From AP-15 sp963732095 (GTDB taxonomy: Bacteria > Pseudomonadota > Alphaproteobacteria > ATCC43930 > CGMCC-115725), in contig CAVSZA010000031.1 in the NCBI GenBank assembly GCA_963732095.1, forward strand, positions 62,001-126,000: DNA of 64,000 nucleotides, written 5' to 3'. Of this stretch, positions 62,259 to 64,000 are shown one piece after another (position 1 is the first letter of the stretch; every line of letters starts with the position of its first letter). Made by a program: the position numbers and the translations under genes. The notes under the pieces were generated by a model. It ran no database searches. It was not told where the DNA came from and worked only from the letters and a program-made list of their open reading frames with translations.

Positions 62259-63647
62259 CTATCCGCGGGTAACCGCCGCCTGGGGGCGCAGCGCGGCGCG
62301 GACTTCCTCGTCGGTCGGCCACCAGTCCGGGCGCTCGATCTCGGTGACGCGGTCGCGGATGATGTTCGCCGGCGCTTGCACCCTGTAGAGCCGCCTTGCG
62401 TTGGCCCCAAGGAATTTGGCCTGATCCTCCTTTGGCAGCCCATATCTTTGCATCGTCTCGATCGCGCGCCAGACGTCGTCGCCGTCATGGTGGTAGACAT
62501 CGGACGACCAGCAGAGGATATCGCCGTAAAATTCGGGGAGCCGCGCCGGCGGCGCCTCGTCGCCTTCAAAGCCGGTCATGCAATGTTCGAAGAAGGTCTC
62601 GCTCGGCAGCTTCTTCAGCGGCGGAAGCTGGCGCTCGTTGCGGTACAGCCGGTAAGCCTTGTCGCATTCGTCGATCAGGAAGCTAAGCCAGGTCGAAGAG
62701 GCTTCGAACACAGCCGCGTTGATTTTCGGATGCCGCTCAAAGAAGCCGGACATCAGCACCATCGTGACCCATAGCGCCGCTTCGCCTTGGAAATTCTGCA
62801 CGTTGGTCAAGAATGAATGCGGCAGCCCTGCGGTCGCGACGGTGCGGCGGATCAGTTCGGCGCTGGAATACTGTTCGCTGTAGCCGGAGGGCTTCGAGCT
62901 GCCGAACGCCGGGAAGGGATGCATACCGTAGACCATGCCGGTCTCTTCGAGCGCGTCCCATACGGGTTCGTATTTCGGCTGCAGCGGGTAGTTGCCCATT
63001 GCATCCATCGGACGCACGAGCGCGACGCGGCAGCCCTGCGCCGCTACCCGACGGATCTCCTCGATTGCGTAGTCCGGGTGCTGCATCGGGATCAGCGCGG
63101 CGAAGAACAGCCGCTCGGGATTTTCCTCCGTGTATTCGTAGGCCCATTCGTTGTAGGCGCGGCAGAACGCCTTTGCGCCGAGTGCGTCCTCGAGCCACGG
63201 ATAGATGTCGATCTCGGTCGGGATGATCATGACCTGATCGATTCCCTGGATATCCATGTCTTTGAGACGCGGCTTCGGCTCATAGGAGCCGGCGTGGTCG
63301 AGATAGGCGACCTGTTTCTGGGTCAATGCCGTCTTCGGATTGAGATTGCGCACATTGAGGGCGCGCTGGATATCATGCTTGACGCCAGGTCCGGCATTGG
63401 TGATGACCCGCATCGTTCCGGGAATGCCGCCCTTGCGGGGCGAGCCGAGCCCGACCCCGGCGCGGCCATTCACGATCAACAGCCGGCTGTCGGCGTCCCA
63501 CCAGATCGTCCGCTTCAGCGCGTCGAGCTCGTCACGGGTCAGGAAATCCTTGGCGCGCTCCCATATGAGCGGCGGCTCAGTGACGTGCGCGTCGCAGTCG
63601 AACGTCGCGAAATCTTTGGTCATCGGCGCGAAACGTTGAACCGGCAT
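62259..63647 (-). CDS. Amidohydrolase-family (PF04909-type) protein B
   Basis: I chose the ATG at 63647 because AAAGGAGG lies 6 bases upstream; the frame is open 17 codons further. The 462-residue protein shows FATFDCDAHVTEPPLIWERA, DMDIQGIDQVMIIPTEID, RLFFAALIPMQHPDYAIEEI, FPAFGSSKPSG and WSSDVYHHDGDDVWRAIETM with GANARRLYR. It is a homologue of amidohydrolase A (both have FDxDxH near the start and a late D-x-x-HHD). 61993-62258, between it and the lactonase gene, holds no recognisable gene. Confidence 0.85.
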   Translation of the reverse strand: MPVQRFAPMTKDFATFDCDAHVTEPPLIWERAKDFLTRDELDALKRTIWWDADSRLLIVNGRAGVGLGSPRKGGIPGTMRVITNAGPGVKHDIQRALNVRNLNPKTALTQKQVAYLDHAGSYEPKPRLKDMDIQGIDQVMIIPTEIDIYPWLEDALGAKAFCRAYNEWAYEYTEENPERLFFAALIPMQHPDYAIEEIRRVAAQGCRVALVRPMDAMGNYPLQPKYEPVWDALEETGMVYGMHPFPAFGSSKPSGYSEQYSSAELIRRTVATAGLPHSFLTNVQNFQGEAALWVTMVLMSGFFERHPKINAAVFEASSTWLSFLIDECDKAYRLYRNERQLPPLKKLPSETFFEHCMTGFEGDEAPPARLPEFYGDILCWSSDVYHHDGDDVWRAIETMQRYGLPKEDQAKFLGANARRLYRVQAPANIIRDRVTEIERPDWWPTDEEVRAALRPQAAVTRG

Positions 63648-63746
63648 CTGTGCCTCCTTTCGAGCTGATGCCTCCTTAGTCGTCTTCACCGGATTCACCT
63701 GGTGAATGATGACGCAAGAGGCAAGCTGTACGACTACAAACCTCCG

Positions 63747-64000
63747 CTAATCTTCGAGCCAGCCGGACGGTACACTGACCGCGCCATGGCGAGCAAGAAC
63801 GGCGTCGATCTCCGCCATGTCGGCGTTGCTGATCTCCCAGCCGAGTGCGCCCAAGTTCTCGGCAACCTCGGGGGGCGTGCGGAAGCCGACCAGCGCCGTG
63901 CCGATAACCGGGTTGCTCAGCGTCCAGCGCAGCGCCAGTTGCGGCAGGGTCTTGCCGTATTTCGCCGCGAGTGGCTTCAGTACCTCGACCGCGGCGAGAT
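63747..64000 (-). CDS. Aldo/keto reductase, C-terminal part
   Basis: The frame enters from the right edge and ends at the TAG at 63747. The 84 visible residues read LKPLAAKYGKTLPQLALRWT, then SNPVIGTALVGFRTPPEVAE and ISNADMAEIDAVLARHG, the NADPH-binding C-terminus of aldo/keto reductases (ALVGFRTP.V.EN). It lies 99 bp upstream of amidohydrolase B and is probably the preceding gene of the same leftward operon. Confidence 0.85.
   Translation of the reverse strand, partial: LAAVEVLKPLAAKYGKTLPQLALRWTLSNPVIGTALVGFRTPPEVAENLGALGWEISNADMAEIDAVLARHGAVSVPSGWLED

Noticed and set aside
1..64000. CRISPR array
   Set aside because: No regularly spaced 25-40 bp repeats were found; the repeats present are long gene duplications or single dispersed elements.

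Overview
The window looks like a GC-rich alphaproteobacterial chromosome, most likely from the Hyphomicrobiales (Bradyrhizobium or Xanthobacteraceae neighbourhood). I infer this from the recognisable gene families: BluB, HpnM/MlaC-type protein, TAXI transporter protein, class III cyclases with TPRs, mgs/glx genes, and small hypothetical proteins I associate with that group. Intact catabolic operons alternate with stretches full of gene fragments, insertion-sequence remnants and frameshifted genes, as in accessory regions of soil alphaproteobacteria. Several small patches (about 13.1-14.8, 17.3-17.6 and 40.6-41.4 kb) are visibly AT-richer and probably acquired.

Layout. 0-6 kb: two flavin-dependent (NtaA/SnaA/DszA-type) monooxygenases around an AhpD-like protein, a cupin, an AtuA gene pair and a haloacetate/fluoroacetate-type dehalogenase. 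6-24 kb: mostly debris (D-aminoacylase, ArdC, GNAT, transglutaminase, Crp/Fnr, IS1634, IS3, IS630, XthA and ABC ATPase fragments). Standing genes in it are a TAXI binding protein, two c-type cytochromes (one truncated), a low-GC exported protein pair, a Flp pilin, SDR enzymes and a RidA-like protein. 24-30 kb: a large SAM-cyclase-ATPase-TPR signalling protein followed by two partial, nearly identical copies of its middle. 30-37 kb: a Ku fragment, then a phage-type module (ParB-methyltransferase fusion, terminase small and large subunits) with a broken second copy of the terminase end. 37-44 kb: small lipoproteins and exported proteins, an FRG-domain protein, a family of short helical proteins, and BluB. 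44-51 kb: DoxX, two more class III cyclases, and an ABC substrate-binding gene broken by an exact 434-bp tandem duplication. 51-53 kb: truncated MFS, sulfite-oxidase and VOC genes, then a cysteine hydrolase. 53-58 kb: a leftward mgsABC/glxBCD plus glutamine-synthetase-like operon for N-methylglutamate-type chemistry. 58-64 kb: an HpnM/MlaC-like protein, an enoyl-CoA hydratase remnant inside another local duplication, and a leftward operon of two amidohydrolases, a lactonase-like propeller protein and an aldo/keto reductase.

The most striking feature not captured by ordinary annotation is repeated local duplication of parts of genes. Five cases are seen: 8 bp in an SDR gene, 434 bp in an ABC binding-protein gene, 1272 plus 742 bp in the cyclase, a 684-bp segment of the terminase (copy shortened by 167 bp), and 170 bp at the enoyl-CoA hydratase remnant. 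Two of these break the gene, and removing one unit restores a full reading frame. A second unexplained pattern is a dispersed element of about 60 bp resembling the 3' end of a tRNA, in three copies that lie in or beside gene debris.
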